A stretch of 64,000 nucleotides of DNA from Tissierella creatinophila DSM 6911. Its GTDB lineage: Bacteria > Bacillota > Clostridia > Tissierellales > Tissierellaceae. The stretch covers positions 124,001 through 188,000 of the forward strand of contig NZ_LTDM01000011.1 in the NCBI RefSeq assembly GCF_001940565.1. The letters run 5' to 3'. Position numbers and translations under genes: made by a program. Below, piece after piece: positions 33,952 to 43,727 of the stretch; positions within the stretch are counted from its first letter, which is position 1, and each line of letters begins with the position of its first letter. The notes under the pieces are model-generated. The model saw nothing but the letters and a program-made list of their open reading frames with translations, was not told where the DNA came from and did not search any database.

Positions 33952-35953
33952 ATTTTATTCTAGAAGCTATTCTATTTCTACCAGCATTTTTAGCTCTGTA
34001 CATTCTCTTATCTGCTAATCCAATCAATCTATCTATTACAATTTCTTCCTTCTTTATTTCCTTGCAATTTGCAACGCCAGCACTAAAGGTAAAGTTTATA
34101 TCATTTCCATTACAATTAAAAGTTTTATTTCTGATAACATTTAAAATTCTCTCTAAGATTAAAACGCTTTCCTTTTCATCAATATCATTTAAAATAACTA
34201 TAAACTCTTCCCCGCCATACCGTCCCAATATATCATATGGTCGCAAATTTTCTTTTATAACGCTCGTAAACTCTTTTAAAACAAGGTCTCCAATTCTATG
34301 TCCATATTTATCATTTACTCCTTTGAAGTAATCTATATCAATTATACAAACTGAAAAATCGTCTTCCCTTTTTTTATATCTTTCAATTATCTCTTCTGCT
34401 CTATTATAAACATATCTTCTATTGTATATTCCAGTTAGACAATCTTTATTTGATGCATCAAGTATTTTTTCCTCATACTTCATTCGTTCTGTAATATCCC
34501 TTGAAGCTGCATAAATTACATCATTATAAAGATTGGTTCTCCATTCAAAGTAGAGATATTCTCCATCTATTGTTCTATATCTATTTATAAAGTTGGTTAA
34601 TTTTCCATCTTTTTTAAGTTTCTTTATAGATTCCAATGTATTATGGTGATCATTTTTATGTACAAGTTCCATAGCTCTTCTACCTATTAGAGTATCTACA
34701 GGATATCCTAATATATCTTCCCAAGCTTTATTTGCTTTTAAAAACCTTCCCTTCATATCGAGAATACAAAGAAGGTCTATGTTTACACTAAAAAACCTTT
34801 CAAGTTCTATGGATTGTTCTTTTGCTAAAGTTATATCTGAGTGTGTTCCAAACATTTTAATAGGTCTTCCGCTTTTATCTCGCTCTGTAACTTTTCCTCT
34901 ATCACGAACCCATATCCATCTTCCATCCCGATGCTTCATTCTAATTTCACAGTCGTAAGAATCAATCTCATTTTTTAAATGCCGTTTTACCATCTCATCT
35001 GATAATTTTAAGTCATCTGGATGTGAAAACCTTCTCCAAGTTTTAATGCTAATTGGTTTTAATTCTTCTAGTGAATACCCTATCAATTTGCCCCACTGCT
35101 CATTAAATTCAACTTCTCCTGTGATAATATTCCACTCCCAAGTTCCAAGATTTGTTCCTTCAATTATATTGGTGAGCTTTTGTAATTTATTTCTTAATCT
35201 ATTTGTAAGTGCTACTTTTTCAGTTATATCTACCATTACTATTAAAAATGCTCTCTTGCCATTATTATTTATTTCTTCTATAGAGAATAGTCCAGTTAAA
35301 AAGCTATCATCCTTACACTTTATAACAAGCTCCTCATCTTTTATCTCTTCTCCACTTAATAGTCTATTTCGCATATCTTCATATCTTTTCATGTCAACTA
35401 CAATATTAAGCTTGTCAACTCGCATACCTACTAACTCTTCTTCTAAATAGCCTGTTTTTTCTAAAAATACAGGGTTTACTTTGATAAACTTTCTTTCCTC
35501 TATATCAGTTATAATCATAGGCATTGGATTGTTTTGAAATATCTTAGAGATGAGTCGTAAATTTTCATTTTCTTTTGTAAAATCCCTTGAAATACTGTAA
35601 ATACAATCCTCTTCGTTCCATTTGCCAAACCAAATCCTAGTTTCTACTTCATATTTTACTCCAGATTTACTTATAGCTTCTAATAAGCACTTATCTCTTG
35701 TGCCATCTAGTATTTCTCTTAAAACAATAGAGGCTTCTTCTATTTTCTCTTTTGGATGCAAGTCTAAAATATTCATATTTTTTAACTCTTGAAAAGAATA
35801 TTCCATTTTATTTAGCAATGACATATTACAATATATTATATTTCCATCTAGACTACTAATAATAAACATATCATCAATAGTCTCAAACAAATTAAAAAAC
35901 TTAGTTTCAAAAGAAATTAAATCTTCTTTAGATAACAATTTAGAACTTTCCAT
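33950..35953 (-). CDS. Diguanylate cyclase with four PAS domains
   Basis: Makes cyclic di-GMP. The 667-aa soluble protein has four successive PAS domains: about residues 15-120 (MFIISSLDGNIIYCN), 130-245 (MPMIITDIEERKFIKVNP), 260-385 (LGTWEWNIITGEVEFNEQW, PAS_3 with C-terminal motif) and 385-500 (DLLCILDMKGRFLKAN). A GGDEF domain from about 500 follows, with KDCLTGIYNRR, IDIDYFKGVNDKYGH and the active-site GRYGGEEF. The GGEEF signature implies an active cyclase. No autoinhibitory RxxD is obvious before GGEEF. It may balance the EAL/HDOD gene at 44.4 kb. Confidence 0.94.
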   Translation of the reverse strand: MESSKLLSKEDLISFETKFFNLFETIDDMFIISSLDGNIIYCNMSLLNKMEYSFQELKNMNILDLHPKEKIEEASIVLREILDGTRDKCLLEAISKSGVKYEVETRIWFGKWNEEDCIYSISRDFTKENENLRLISKIFQNNPMPMIITDIEERKFIKVNPVFLEKTGYLEEELVGMRVDKLNIVVDMKRYEDMRNRLLSGEEIKDEELVIKCKDDSFLTGLFSIEEINNNGKRAFLIVMVDITEKVALTNRLRNKLQKLTNIIEGTNLGTWEWNIITGEVEFNEQWGKLIGYSLEELKPISIKTWRRFSHPDDLKLSDEMVKRHLKNEIDSYDCEIRMKHRDGRWIWVRDRGKVTERDKSGRPIKMFGTHSDITLAKEQSIELERFFSVNIDLLCILDMKGRFLKANKAWEDILGYPVDTLIGRRAMELVHKNDHHNTLESIKKLKKDGKLTNFINRYRTIDGEYLYFEWRTNLYNDVIYAASRDITERMKYEEKILDASNKDCLTGIYNRRYVYNRAEEIIERYKKREDDFSVCIIDIDYFKGVNDKYGHRIGDLVLKEFTSVIKENLRPYDILGRYGGEEFIVILNDIDEKESVLILERILNVIRNKTFNCNGNDINFTFSAGVANCKEIKKEEIVIDRLIGLADKRMYRAKNAGRNRIASRIK

Positions 35954-36107
35954 ATATAAGCACCCTCACTCTTTTATAATGTTAAATAACATTCTATTTT
36001 TATATCGATTCAGTTAATTACTACTATATCATCTTTTACCCACTGAATACATATATATCCATAAAACATAAACTAATTTCCATAAAATGTAAATAACAAA
36101 AAGGAGC

Positions 36108-36137
36108 CATAGTTTATAAAAAATATTATAAACCATG
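36108..36137 (-). terminator. Stem-loop after azlCD
   Basis: CATGGTTTATAA pairs with TTATAAACTATG (one mismatch) and is followed by GCTCCTTTTTG on the minus strand. The rest of the 35954-36202 gap holds only AT-rich sequence and the diguanylate cyclase promoter region. Confidence 0.55.
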
Positions 36138-36202
36138 AACCCATCTTTTTACCAACTAATAGTCTATTCCTTTTATAGAATTATGGAACCATCTTTTAAG
36201 CG

Positions 36203-36508
36203 CTAAATTAGCATTTCAATAATAAATACAACTATACAACACGAAATAGAGATTTGAAAAAGACTTTTCCCAAACCATGCTAGTAAAATCCCTGTAATAA
36301 GTGCTAATGCACCTGCAATTGGTTCGCGTGTCGCCTCTAATATTGCAGGGAAGGTCATGACTGCTAAGGTTACATATGGGACATAGTAGAGAAACGAACG
36401 CACAAACTTATTGTTTATACGTTTTCTAATCAATGTTAAAGGTAATACACGAATAGCATAAGTTACCACTATCATTATAAATATGTATATATATATATTT
36501 CGTTCCAT
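36203..36508 (-). CDS. azlD: AzlD-family small membrane subunit of a branched-chain amino acid exporter
   Basis: A 101-aa protein with about three hydrophobic helices. The typical AzlD N-terminus is present (MIVVTYAIRVLPLTLIRKRI and FVRSFLYYVPYVTLAVMTFPAI). AzlD works with AzlC to export branched-chain amino acids. It starts 3 bp after azlC. Confidence 0.9.
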   Translation of the reverse strand: MERNIYIYIFIMIVVTYAIRVLPLTLIRKRINNKFVRSFLYYVPYVTLAVMTFPAILEATREPIAGALALITGILLAWFGKSLFQISISCCIVVFIIEMLI

Positions 36509-36511
36509 TTT

Positions 36512-37291
36512 TTAATTCTCCTTTTGAGTTACTGGAAAAAAGATAGCAGCAAAAGCTGAAATGGCTGTTGTCAAAATAATTATTTGTGTTCCACTAGATA
36601 CCGCTTTAAATAATGCAAGTTTTGAAACAATAAAACTTACTATAAAACAAAGTAGTATCAATCCTGCAACTATACGATTTTTTTTGGCTGGTGGTATTAT
36701 TACTGCTAGAAACATACCATATAAAGCTACGCTTAAAGCACTCACAACTCTAGGTGAAAGTATGTTTCCTGCTACTATTCCTAGTGCAGTTCCTGTTGCC
36801 CAAAATGGCATTGTGACACACATTGCAGCATAAAAATAATACGGATTTAACCATCCTTTACGGGCAAAAGATATACCAAAGAGCTCGTCTGTAACATCAA
36901 TTCCTATTAAAAAACGATGATGTAATGGCAACTCTGGTTCTAACTTTTGACTTAAAGCCGAGCTCATTAAAAAATACCTTGCATTAGCGATGATGGTAAC
37001 TAAGGCCATTTCCCAATAAGAGCCCCCAGAAGAAATTAGCATAAACCCAGCATATCCACCTGCTGATGCATTTGTAAGTAAAGCCGCCAAAGCTCCTTGA
37101 AAAACTGTTAGCCCTGCATTTCGTGCTGCTATACCTAAAGTAAAAGATACTGCAAAATATCCTAGTCCTATTGGTATACCATCTTTTATACCTTCTTTGA
37201 ATTCATTTATATTTGCTTTTCTGCCTTCGTCTTGTACTAAAAAGTCTTCTCTTGATGTGTTTTTTGTTATTATATTAGCTTTTGTATCCAA
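36512..37291 (-). CDS. azlC: AzlC-family branched-chain amino acid exporter
   Basis: A 259-aa membrane protein with the AzlC signature: GIKDGIPIGLGYFAVSFTLGI, ASAGGYAGFML, ANARYFLMSSALSQKL and the DVTDELFGISF segment. The N-terminal 30 residues are a polar extension. With AzlD it forms a two-part exporter for valine, leucine and isoleucine or related amino acids. Useful to an amino-acid fermenter for overflow, though that is inference. Confidence 0.93.
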   Translation of the reverse strand: MDTKANIITKNTSREDFLVQDEGRKANINEFKEGIKDGIPIGLGYFAVSFTLGIAARNAGLTVFQGALAALLTNASAGGYAGFMLISSGGSYWEMALVTIIANARYFLMSSALSQKLEPELPLHHRFLIGIDVTDELFGISFARKGWLNPYYFYAAMCVTMPFWATGTALGIVAGNILSPRVVSALSVALYGMFLAVIIPPAKKNRIVAGLILLCFIVSFIVSKLALFKAVSSGTQIIILTTAISAFAAIFFPVTQKEN

Positions 37292-37386
37292 CTTTTACTC
37301 CCTTTCTTTTGTTAATTACTCTTATATTTTTTCTGTATCATTGCTTTGTCCCAATAATATAATACTACATAATTTAATTCTTTGCA

Positions 37387-37944
37387 TCATTTATATATAC
37401 TTATAAACCCATAAAAGTTATCCCCCAATACAAACTTATCAATTATCTTTAAATTATTATTTGCTCCAATCTCCTCCAATTCCTCTTCTGATATTCTCAT
37501 TTCTACTGGAGGGCCCATTGAAGTTTCTCTTTTGTGAAATTCTATTATCATAAGCTTTCCATCTTTTTTTAATATTCTTTTTATTTCATCTATCATAAAT
37601 TCTTTGTCATCAATATGATGAAGTACAGTTACCATTATAACCAAATCACACACTTTATCTCCTATCGGCAGTATATTTGACTCGACTTTCTTGACTTTTA
37701 AGTTTTTTATGTTTTTCTCTACTATTCTATTCTTTAATATCTCTATCATCTCATCTGATTTTTCAAGAGCATAGATGTCATTATCACTAATCTTTGTAGC
37801 TGGAATTGAAAATATTCCTGTACCCGCTCCAATATCACATAAAACCATACCTTCTTTAAAGCCTGCTCTTTTAAGAGTATCTATGGGATTAAGTTCTTCA
37901 AGTCTTTCTTTGTTTTCAAACTTCTTTATTTTTTCATAGTTCAT
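37387..37944 (-). CDS. Class I SAM-dependent methyltransferase
   Basis: A 185-aa Rossmann-fold methyltransferase. SAM motif I is VLCDIGAGTGIFSIPA, followed by YALEKSDEMIEILK and VTVLHHIDDKEFMIDEIKRILKKDGKLMIIEFHK, as in UbiE/Methyltransf_11-like proteins. ATG at 37944 is chosen because AAAGGGTGG precedes it; a GTG three codons upstream overlaps that site. Substrate unknown; the gene stands alone. Confidence 0.88.
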   Translation of the reverse strand: MNYEKIKKFENKERLEELNPIDTLKRAGFKEGMVLCDIGAGTGIFSIPATKISDNDIYALEKSDEMIEILKNRIVEKNIKNLKVKKVESNILPIGDKVCDLVIMVTVLHHIDDKEFMIDEIKRILKKDGKLMIIEFHKRETSMGPPVEMRISEEELEEIGANNNLKIIDKFVLGDNFYGFISIYK

Positions 37945-38082
37945 AAATACCACCCTTTATCTTATATATATTAATTACCAAATCCCTTTTTGTTATAAAA
38001 ACGCTGGATTATTTCTATCCAAAATAATAGATTATAATAGTTTTTAATTTTTTATTTGAATTTAATTCAATTTGAATTATAA

Positions 38083-38126
38083 AAGCTATGAATATAAAGA
38101 GTTACTTTTTTATATTCACAGCTCTT
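38083..38126 (-). terminator. Terminator after the MFS gene
   Basis: AGAGCTGTGAATATAAA pairs with TTTATATTCATAGCTTTT around a 10-nt loop, just after the MFS stop codon. Confidence 0.7.
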
Positions 38127-38136
38127 ATAACAAGTT

Positions 38137-39588
38137 TTAAACTTCTACAGAAGTTTCTACTTTATATCTCTTTTCTTGATATTTTCTAATATAGAAAATT
38201 ACTAATAAGAAACCCACTATTGTTATAGCTACAGTCAAGACAAATATAGATCTCATACCCCTTACTATGTCTTGCCCCGCTGCATTATATAGGGCTCCAC
38301 ATATTGTAGATGCTAATACAGATGAAAGTGTATTGACAAAGTTTACTAGGGCTGTTCCCGTAGATAGATTGCTAGGGTTAAGAATTTCTTGAGCAGCTGG
38401 TGTTACAGCTACCGCTCTAAAACTTTCTGCAAATCCTGTTATTGTAAATGAGATAAAGAAAATTGCAATAGACATACTTGGCGAAATAAACATCAATGGA
38501 ATAAATGCTAATACAACTATGCCTGTAGCAAGTGCCATAGCCTTCCAAGAATTTGTTCTTTTTTTACCTACCCATACACCTGTAATAGCAGGGAATATAA
38601 GTATTATAGCTGTTCTAGGTAGTGTCAATAAACCAGTTATAGTGGCACTTTCACCTAATATTTTTAATGATGCTAAAGAACCATAGTTTACCATAACTGC
38701 TTGATAGAAATAAGCTATTAATCCAATAAATAAAAGTACTGTATATTCTTGATTTTTGAAAAGACTTATTGCGATGATGGGCTCTTCCTTTTTTTCTTCT
38801 ACATTTTTTTCATATCTTATAAATACAATAAGGGAAATTATAATTACCGCAAAACCTAATAAAATTAAGGGATTTGTCCAACCCACATTTGGTGCAAAGT
38901 TAAAAGTTAATACAAACGAAGAAATTAAAATAGTTAGTAAAACTATTCCCCCAAAATCTAACTTAACTTTATTTTGTGCTTTAGTATTTGGTAGCGCCAT
39001 AAATATAAATAATGCAGCTAATACTACAAATGCACCTGTAATAACAAGCCCTAGTTCAGTTTGCTTCATATCATTGAAAGCACCTGCTATCAATGCTCCA
39101 CCGAAAGTTCCAGCTGCAACTGAACTTGCAAGAAGACCCATAGCTTTTGGAACATCTTTCTTTTCATTGATTATATTCATCAGTATAAATGGAGAAGCTG
39201 TAAAGGCTCCTTTAGACAAACTGTTTAATATCGTAAAACCTAAATATAATGAAGTATTAGGACTGTAAGCAATAGCTACAGTAGTTATAAATGCTATAAT
39301 TGCTGAACCAACCATAAGAGTTCTTCTTCCAATAATATCTCCCAATTTTCCTCCTATAGGGGTCATTATTGCTGAACCTAGTGCTATTAAAATAGCAGAA
39401 AGCGAAAAAAATTCCATTCCATTTATTTTAGTAAGTATAAAGCTTTGCGATATAGCTAAGGCTGTACCATGCGCTGCAATATAAAACATAAATAAACAGG
39501 ATCCCAAAGTAACTAATTTTTTATTTCTCTTACTTAAGGGTAGTGCTACATTGCTACTAACAACTTGTTCATTTTCTTTTTTACTCAT
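38137..39588 (-). CDS. MFS transporter, drug:H+ antiporter-2 type
   Basis: A 483-aa membrane protein with about 14 helices. MFS motif A is GGKLGDIIGRRTLMVGS, and a motif C-like glycine-rich helix follows (LASSVAAGTFGGALIAGAF). DHA2 members export drugs, dyes or metabolites. The start ATG at 39588 has AGGAGTGATAAG before it. A promoter with nested inverted repeats upstream implies control by a dimeric repressor, but no regulator gene is adjacent. Confidence 0.9.
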   Translation of the reverse strand: MSKKENEQVVSSNVALPLSKRNKKLVTLGSCLFMFYIAAHGTALAISQSFILTKINGMEFFSLSAILIALGSAIMTPIGGKLGDIIGRRTLMVGSAIIAFITTVAIAYSPNTSLYLGFTILNSLSKGAFTASPFILMNIINEKKDVPKAMGLLASSVAAGTFGGALIAGAFNDMKQTELGLVITGAFVVLAALFIFMALPNTKAQNKVKLDFGGIVLLTILISSFVLTFNFAPNVGWTNPLILLGFAVIIISLIVFIRYEKNVEEKKEEPIIAISLFKNQEYTVLLFIGLIAYFYQAVMVNYGSLASLKILGESATITGLLTLPRTAIILIFPAITGVWVGKKRTNSWKAMALATGIVVLAFIPLMFISPSMSIAIFFISFTITGFAESFRAVAVTPAAQEILNPSNLSTGTALVNFVNTLSSVLASTICGALYNAAGQDIVRGMRSIFVLTVAITIVGFLLVIFYIRKYQEKRYKVETSVEV

Positions 39589-39656
39589 CTTATCACTCCT
39601 ATCAATATTTTTTTAAGACTCTACAGGAAAGATTTAATCCCTTTGAATTTCCTAAC

Positions 39657-39691
39657 AAGTCATTATACTATGACTTATAATATAAAGTCAA
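39657..39691 (-). promoter_or_regulatory. MFS promoter with overlapping operator-like palindromes
   Basis: TTGACT (39686-39691) and TATAAT (39662-39667), 18-bp spacer. TGACTTTATATTATAAGTCA is a near-perfect palindrome covering the -35 and spacer. AAGTCAT-AGTATA-ATGACTT is a second one covering the -10. The half-site GACTT/AAGTC is thus used three times, a pattern expected for a TetR/MarR-type repressor. Confidence 0.65.
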
Positions 39692-39731
39692 TTGAGAATT
39701 GTTAGAATTGTTTGTTAATAAAAAAACATTC

Positions 39732-39806
39732 ATAGGATCGCAAGTAGCAAACCACAAAGCTGTTATACTAGTTAGGTAAGAGCAAAGCTTTCTCATAGCT
39801 CGTTTT
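39732..39806. other. Unexplained GC-richer patch between msrAB and the MFS promoter
   Basis: About 75 bases with clearly more G and C than the surrounding spacer. On the minus strand it contains CGAGCTATGAGAAAGC, TTTGCTCTTACC and GCTACTTGCGATCCTATG. A short open frame of 47 codons from a GTG overlapping the msrAB stop crosses it but has no ribosome binding site. It could be a small dispersed repeat or a remnant; I noticed no second copy in this window. Confidence 0.35.
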
Positions 39807-39814
39807 ATTTTCAC

Positions 39815-40909
39815 CTAGTCAAATATTGTTTTCAAATCTCCATAACCTTCTTTTTCCATTTCTTCATAAGGTATAAATTTAAGGGAACTTCCATTTATGC
39901 AGTATCTCATTCCACCTTTATCAGGGGGTCCATCGTTAAATACATGTCCTAAGTGAGAGTCGCCGCTACTACTTTTTACTTCTATTCTATTCATACCAAG
40001 AGATTTGTCATTATACTGCTTTATATGTTTTTCATCTATAGGTTTTGTAAAAGAAGGCCAACCACATCCTGCATCATACTTATCTTGGGATGAAAATAGA
40101 GGTTCACCTGTTACTATATCAACATATATTCCTCTTTCATCTAATTTATCATATTCATGAGTGAAAGGTCTTTCTGTACTTCCCTTTTGGGTTACGTTAT
40201 ATTCTTCTTTACTTAGCTTTTCTCTTAATTCTTCATCAGAAGGTTTTAGATAAATATCTATATCTCCAAGTGATGGATCTCTTTCAACACCAGTTTCTGC
40301 CTCTTTTAAATTTATATGACAGTACCCTGTTGGATTTTTCTTTAAATAGTCTTGATGATATTCTTCTGCCTTATAAAAGTTTTCAAGTGGTAAAACTTCT
40401 ACAACTATATCTTTTTTATATTTCTTTTGTTCTACCTCTATTACCTTTTTTATTTCATCAACTTGTTTTACATCGGTATAGTATATACCAGTTCTATACT
40501 GATTTCCTATATCACTACCTTGTTTGTTTAAGGAAGTAGGATCTATAACCTTGAAATAATAAAGAAGTATCTCTGTAAGATCTATCTTACTTGGATCATA
40601 TTTTAATTCAACAGTTTCTGCATGACCTGTGTTCTTATAAATAACATCTTCATACGTAGGGTTTTTAGTAGTGCCATTTGCATATCCTGAAACTACATCT
40701 ACTACACCCTCTATCCTTTCAAAATACCCTTCAACACCCCAGAAGCATCCTCCTGCAAGATATATAGTATTTACATCTTCTTCTCTATAGTCTTTTGTAA
40801 GACTAGGATTTTTATTTGCTGGAGCTCTATTTCCAAAGTTCATATTTCTAAGGATTAAAAATACTGTTAATATAACTACTATAATTAGTATAATATATTT
40901 ATCCTTCAT
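39815..40909 (-). CDS. msrAB: Membrane-anchored MsrA-MsrB methionine sulfoxide reductase
   Basis: Repairs oxidised methionine in both stereoisomers. Residues 5-20 form an N-terminal hydrophobic anchor, putting the enzyme outside the membrane. MsrA follows, with catalytic Cys55 in [14 protein letters not shown] and [15 protein letters not shown]. The C-terminal MsrB has [16 protein letters not shown] and the catalytic Cys in [12 protein letters not shown]. The MsrB part lacks the usual zinc CxxC pairs as far as I can see. A surface MsrAB plus the large catalase points to real exposure to oxidants. Confidence 0.94.
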   Translation of the reverse strand: MKDKYIILIIVVILTVFLILRNMNFGNRAPANKNPSLTKDYREEDVNTIYLAGGCFWGVEGYFERIEGVVDVVSGYANGTTKNPTYEDVIYKNTGHAETVELKYDPSKIDLTEILLYYFKVIDPTSLNKQGSDIGNQYRTGIYYTDVKQVDEIKKVIEVEQKKYKKDIVVEVLPLENFYKAEEYHQDYLKKNPTGYCHINLKEAETGVERDPSLGDIDIYLKPSDEELREKLSKEEYNVTQKGSTERPFTHEYDKLDERGIYVDIVTGEPLFSSQDKYDAGCGWPSFTKPIDEKHIKQYNDKSLGMNRIEVKSSSGDSHLGHVFNDGPPDKGGMRYCINGSSLKFIPYEEMEKEGYGDLKTIFD

Positions 40910-40987
40910 ATCTCACCCTTCTTTCTTTTATAATAATATATTTATACCCAAAACTTATGTTTACTAATATAAATTTATTTAAATATT

Positions 40988-41020
40988 AAAATACCAAGTT
41001 TTATAATCCCTTGGTATTTT
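40988..41020 (-). terminator. Terminator after the PfkB kinase gene
   Basis: AATACCAAG pairs with CTTGGTATT around an 11-nt loop, followed by TTAATATTT on the minus strand. Confidence 0.65.
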
Positions 41021-41055
41021 GGCTATAGAACTTTTATTTGAGGATTCTTCTTTTT

Positions 41056-41946
41056 CTATATTATTTTATCTTTATCAGGTATAGACTTTCTACCTCCTAA
41101 AGTTTGTACTGATATAGCTGATGTTTTTGAAGATAACTTTAGATTTTCTATCAATGAATAGTTATTTATTAGTCCATAAGCAAATGCACCATGAAATATA
41201 TCGCCTGCTCCTGTGGTGTCTACTGCTTTTACTTTATATGCATCTAAAGATTTTACCTTTCCTTTTTCTTCATATATAAGTCCTCTTTCACCTAGTGTTA
41301 CTACTATTTGTCCATGTTTATTTAATTTTTTCATTTTACTCATACATTCTTCATAATCATTTTCATTTTTAAGACTTTCCATTTCACAATAGGAAAGTGC
41401 AAAGTTTTCTGAAACTATAAGATAATCTACCCTCTCTCCCAATACAAGAGTTCCTTCTCTTACAGACCCCGCATCTAGTATAGTTTTAGCATTTGGAAAT
41501 AATTCTATAGCTTTTATAGAAGTTTTAAGCTCATGACCATCAAATAGCATTACCTTGGGATTTAGTTTTTCTAAATCTTTTTGATCTATATCTAGTTGAG
41601 AATATGGCACTTTACAGTTTATTATAGTTCTTGTACCACTTTTTATATTTACAAGTATTGTAGAATAAGGGGTAGGATAATCTTTAGCCATCTTCACCAT
41701 AGATGTATCTGTCCCTACATTTTTAAATTCTTCTATAATATTTTTACCATAGGCATCATCTCCTAAAAGTCCTATAAAAGATGTTTTAATTCCCCATTTG
41801 GATAATAAATAGGCTGCATTACTAGCCGGTCCTCCTCCTCCCTCTATTTTATAGTCGATTACGTACTTAGAGTTTTCTAATGGGTAGTCTTTTAATGGAA
41901 GTGTTACATCATAGGCAACATGACCTATACAAAGCACATCTACCAT
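41056..41946 (-). CDS. PfkB/ribokinase-family carbohydrate kinase
   Basis: A 296-aa ATP-dependent kinase. The N-terminal GGGGPASNAAYLLSKWG is the substrate-side glycine pair, and DTTGAGDIFHGAFAYGL is the catalytic/anion-hole motif. The exact sugar cannot be told; ribokinase-like enzymes act on pentoses, hexoses and nucleosides. It lies downstream of an ascorbate-type PTS but is separated from it by a strong terminator, so a shared pathway is plausible, not certain. Confidence 0.9.
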   Translation of the reverse strand: MVDVLCIGHVAYDVTLPLKDYPLENSKYVIDYKIEGGGGPASNAAYLLSKWGIKTSFIGLLGDDAYGKNIIEEFKNVGTDTSMVKMAKDYPTPYSTILVNIKSGTRTIINCKVPYSQLDIDQKDLEKLNPKVMLFDGHELKTSIKAIELFPNAKTILDAGSVREGTLVLGERVDYLIVSENFALSYCEMESLKNENDYEECMSKMKKLNKHGQIVVTLGERGLIYEEKGKVKSLDAYKVKAVDTTGAGDIFHGAFAYGLINNYSLIENLKLSSKTSAISVQTLGGRKSIPDKDKII

Positions 41947-41973
41947 GTTTTATCAGTCCTTTCTATATTTTTT

Positions 41974-42013
41974 AAAACAATAAATGCTCCCTAGGGAGCA
42001 TTTATTGTTTTTT
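41974..42013. terminator. Strong terminator between the PTS genes and the kinase
   Basis: A perfect 40-bp inverted repeat (arms AAAACAATAAATGCTCCCTA and its complement) with T runs on both strands. Confidence 0.88.
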
Positions 42014-42014
42014 A

Positions 42015-43388
42015 CTATTCATAAGCCTCCACATCATTATTTAGTGTTGGAGATTTAGTTTTCATAAAACTTGGGATTATAAGGGCTAATAAGAACAACC
42101 CTGCAATAATATATATTCCCGTGCTACCTAGTAAGTCTGCTGCCTTACCTACTACTATTCCTATAACTCCAAAGTCAAAGTCACCAAATGTTGTGTTTTG
42201 GAAACCTAATTGTCCAAGTACCGGTAGGAGAAGTGCTGGTAGAAAAGTAATTCCAAGACCGTTAACAAATGAACCAACTACGGCACCTTTCTTTCCACCT
42301 GTAGCGTTTCCATATATCCCAGCTGTAGCCCCGCAGAAAAAGTGAGGAACTAGCCCTGGTATAATAAGAACACCACCTGCAAATCCAAGTATTAACATTC
42401 CAACTATGCCTCCGATAAAGCTTGAGATAAATCCAATTATTACAGCTGTAGGTGCATAAGTAAAGAAAACTGCGCAGTCTACTGCTGGAACTGCATTTGG
42501 TATAAGTTTTCTAGATATTCCTTCAAATGCAGGTATCAATTCACCTAATATCATTCTTACACCGTTATAGACTATAGTTACTCCTACTGCAAATTTAAGT
42601 GCTGACATGATGGCAAAAACTATAAAGTTTGTTCCACCTGATAGTTCCACAACAAAATCAGAACCTGCGGCTATTGCTGCTATAAGATAAAATACCATCA
42701 TTGTTATTGCAGTGGATATAGTTGTATCTCTCAAGAAACCATATTTTTCGGGAATCTCTATATCCTCTGTGCTATCTTCTGGTTTTCCTACAAATTTACC
42801 TACCCAAGCTGAAATATAGTATCCTAAACTACCAAAGTGACCCATTGCTATATTGTCTCCTTCAGTAACCTGTAGGGTAAAGTTCTGACCTATAGCAGGT
42901 GAAATGGCTGACCATGCCCCCAACATAAATCCACCAACTAAAACCAATAATGCTCCAGAAAGTCCCCCTGTACTAAGTACTGCTGATAATAAACATGCCA
43001 TGAAAAATGAATGATGTCCTGTCAAAAATATATACTTAAACTTAGTAAACCTAGCAATTACAAGATTAAAGAGAAGACCAAACAAGAGTATAAGCATTGT
43101 TTCTTTACCTAAAACATCTTGAGCAATTGCAACTATAGCTTCATTGTTAGGAATAACTCCTGTTATATTAAATCCATGTTCTATCATCTGTCCTAATGGG
43201 TTAAGATTTGAAACTATAAAGTCTGCACCAGCACCTAACATTAAAAATCCTAGAATAGGTTTTAGAGTTCCAGTCATTACTTTATTAAAAGGTTTTTTTA
43301 ATGCTAAAAGACCTATTAAAGAAATTAAACCTATTAATAAAGAAGGTTGCGTCAAAATATCTTGAGAAATAATTTTTAAAATATTCAT
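42015..43388 (-). CDS. PTS ascorbate-type permease, EIIC (UlaA/SgaT family)
   Basis: A 457-aa membrane protein with about 11 helices. It carries the SgaT/UlaA features: FNKVMTGTLKPILGFLMLGAGADFIVSNLNPL, FTKFKYIFLTGHHSFFMACLL, FGSLGYYISAWVG, and ISRKLIPNAVPAVDCAVFFTYAPTAVIIGF. This family moves L-ascorbate or other sugars with phosphorylation by its EIIA/EIIB partners, which are encoded just upstream. No ulaD/E/F-type catabolic genes are nearby, so ascorbate itself is not assured. Confidence 0.92.
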   Translation of the reverse strand: MNILKIISQDILTQPSLLIGLISLIGLLALKKPFNKVMTGTLKPILGFLMLGAGADFIVSNLNPLGQMIEHGFNITGVIPNNEAIVAIAQDVLGKETMLILLFGLLFNLVIARFTKFKYIFLTGHHSFFMACLLSAVLSTGGLSGALLVLVGGFMLGAWSAISPAIGQNFTLQVTEGDNIAMGHFGSLGYYISAWVGKFVGKPEDSTEDIEIPEKYGFLRDTTISTAITMMVFYLIAAIAAGSDFVVELSGGTNFIVFAIMSALKFAVGVTIVYNGVRMILGELIPAFEGISRKLIPNAVPAVDCAVFFTYAPTAVIIGFISSFIGGIVGMLILGFAGGVLIIPGLVPHFFCGATAGIYGNATGGKKGAVVGSFVNGLGITFLPALLLPVLGQLGFQNTTFGDFDFGVIGIVVGKAADLLGSTGIYIIAGLFLLALIIPSFMKTKSPTLNNDVEAYE

Positions 43389-43409
43389 TATACTACCTCC
43401 TTTTAAAAT

Positions 43410-43700
43410 TTATTTTTTACCTGACATTTCTAGCAATATGTCTAATACATCTGCTTCAATCTTTTTTTTGTTTACATAACTTCTTATAACAGCTACTTTT
43501 TTGCCTGTAAATTGATTTGCAAGTTCTTTAATAGTCACTATAAGGTCGCTTCCTTTTCCTTGAGCCGAGTTAAAGTCAGTAGACTCGATATCTGCTTCAA
43601 TCCCATGTTCTTCGCATATCTCATCTAATCTCATTTTTAACATAAGGCTGCTGCCTATCCCATTTCCACATACAGTAAATATTTTAAGCATATTTCTCAC
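43410..43700 (-). CDS. PTS EIIB component (SgaB/UlaB type)
   Basis: A 96-aa cytosolic phosphocarrier. The active Cys is in the N-terminal loop FTVCGNGIGSSLMLKMRL, followed by DFNSAQGKGSDLIVTIKELA. It accepts phosphate from EIIA and passes it to the sugar at EIIC. Lies 21 bp before the EIIC gene. Confidence 0.92.
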   Translation of the reverse strand: MRNMLKIFTVCGNGIGSSLMLKMRLDEICEEHGIEADIESTDFNSAQGKGSDLIVTIKELANQFTGKKVAVIRSYVNKKKIEADVLDILLEMSGKK

Positions 43701-43727
43701 CTCCCCCTTCCATCTTATATTTAAATA

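Noticed and set aside
39690-39814. Short gene starting at the GTG that overlaps the msrAB stop
   Set aside because: No ribosome binding site, and the frame runs into the MFS promoter palindromes; kept only as an unexplained patch.
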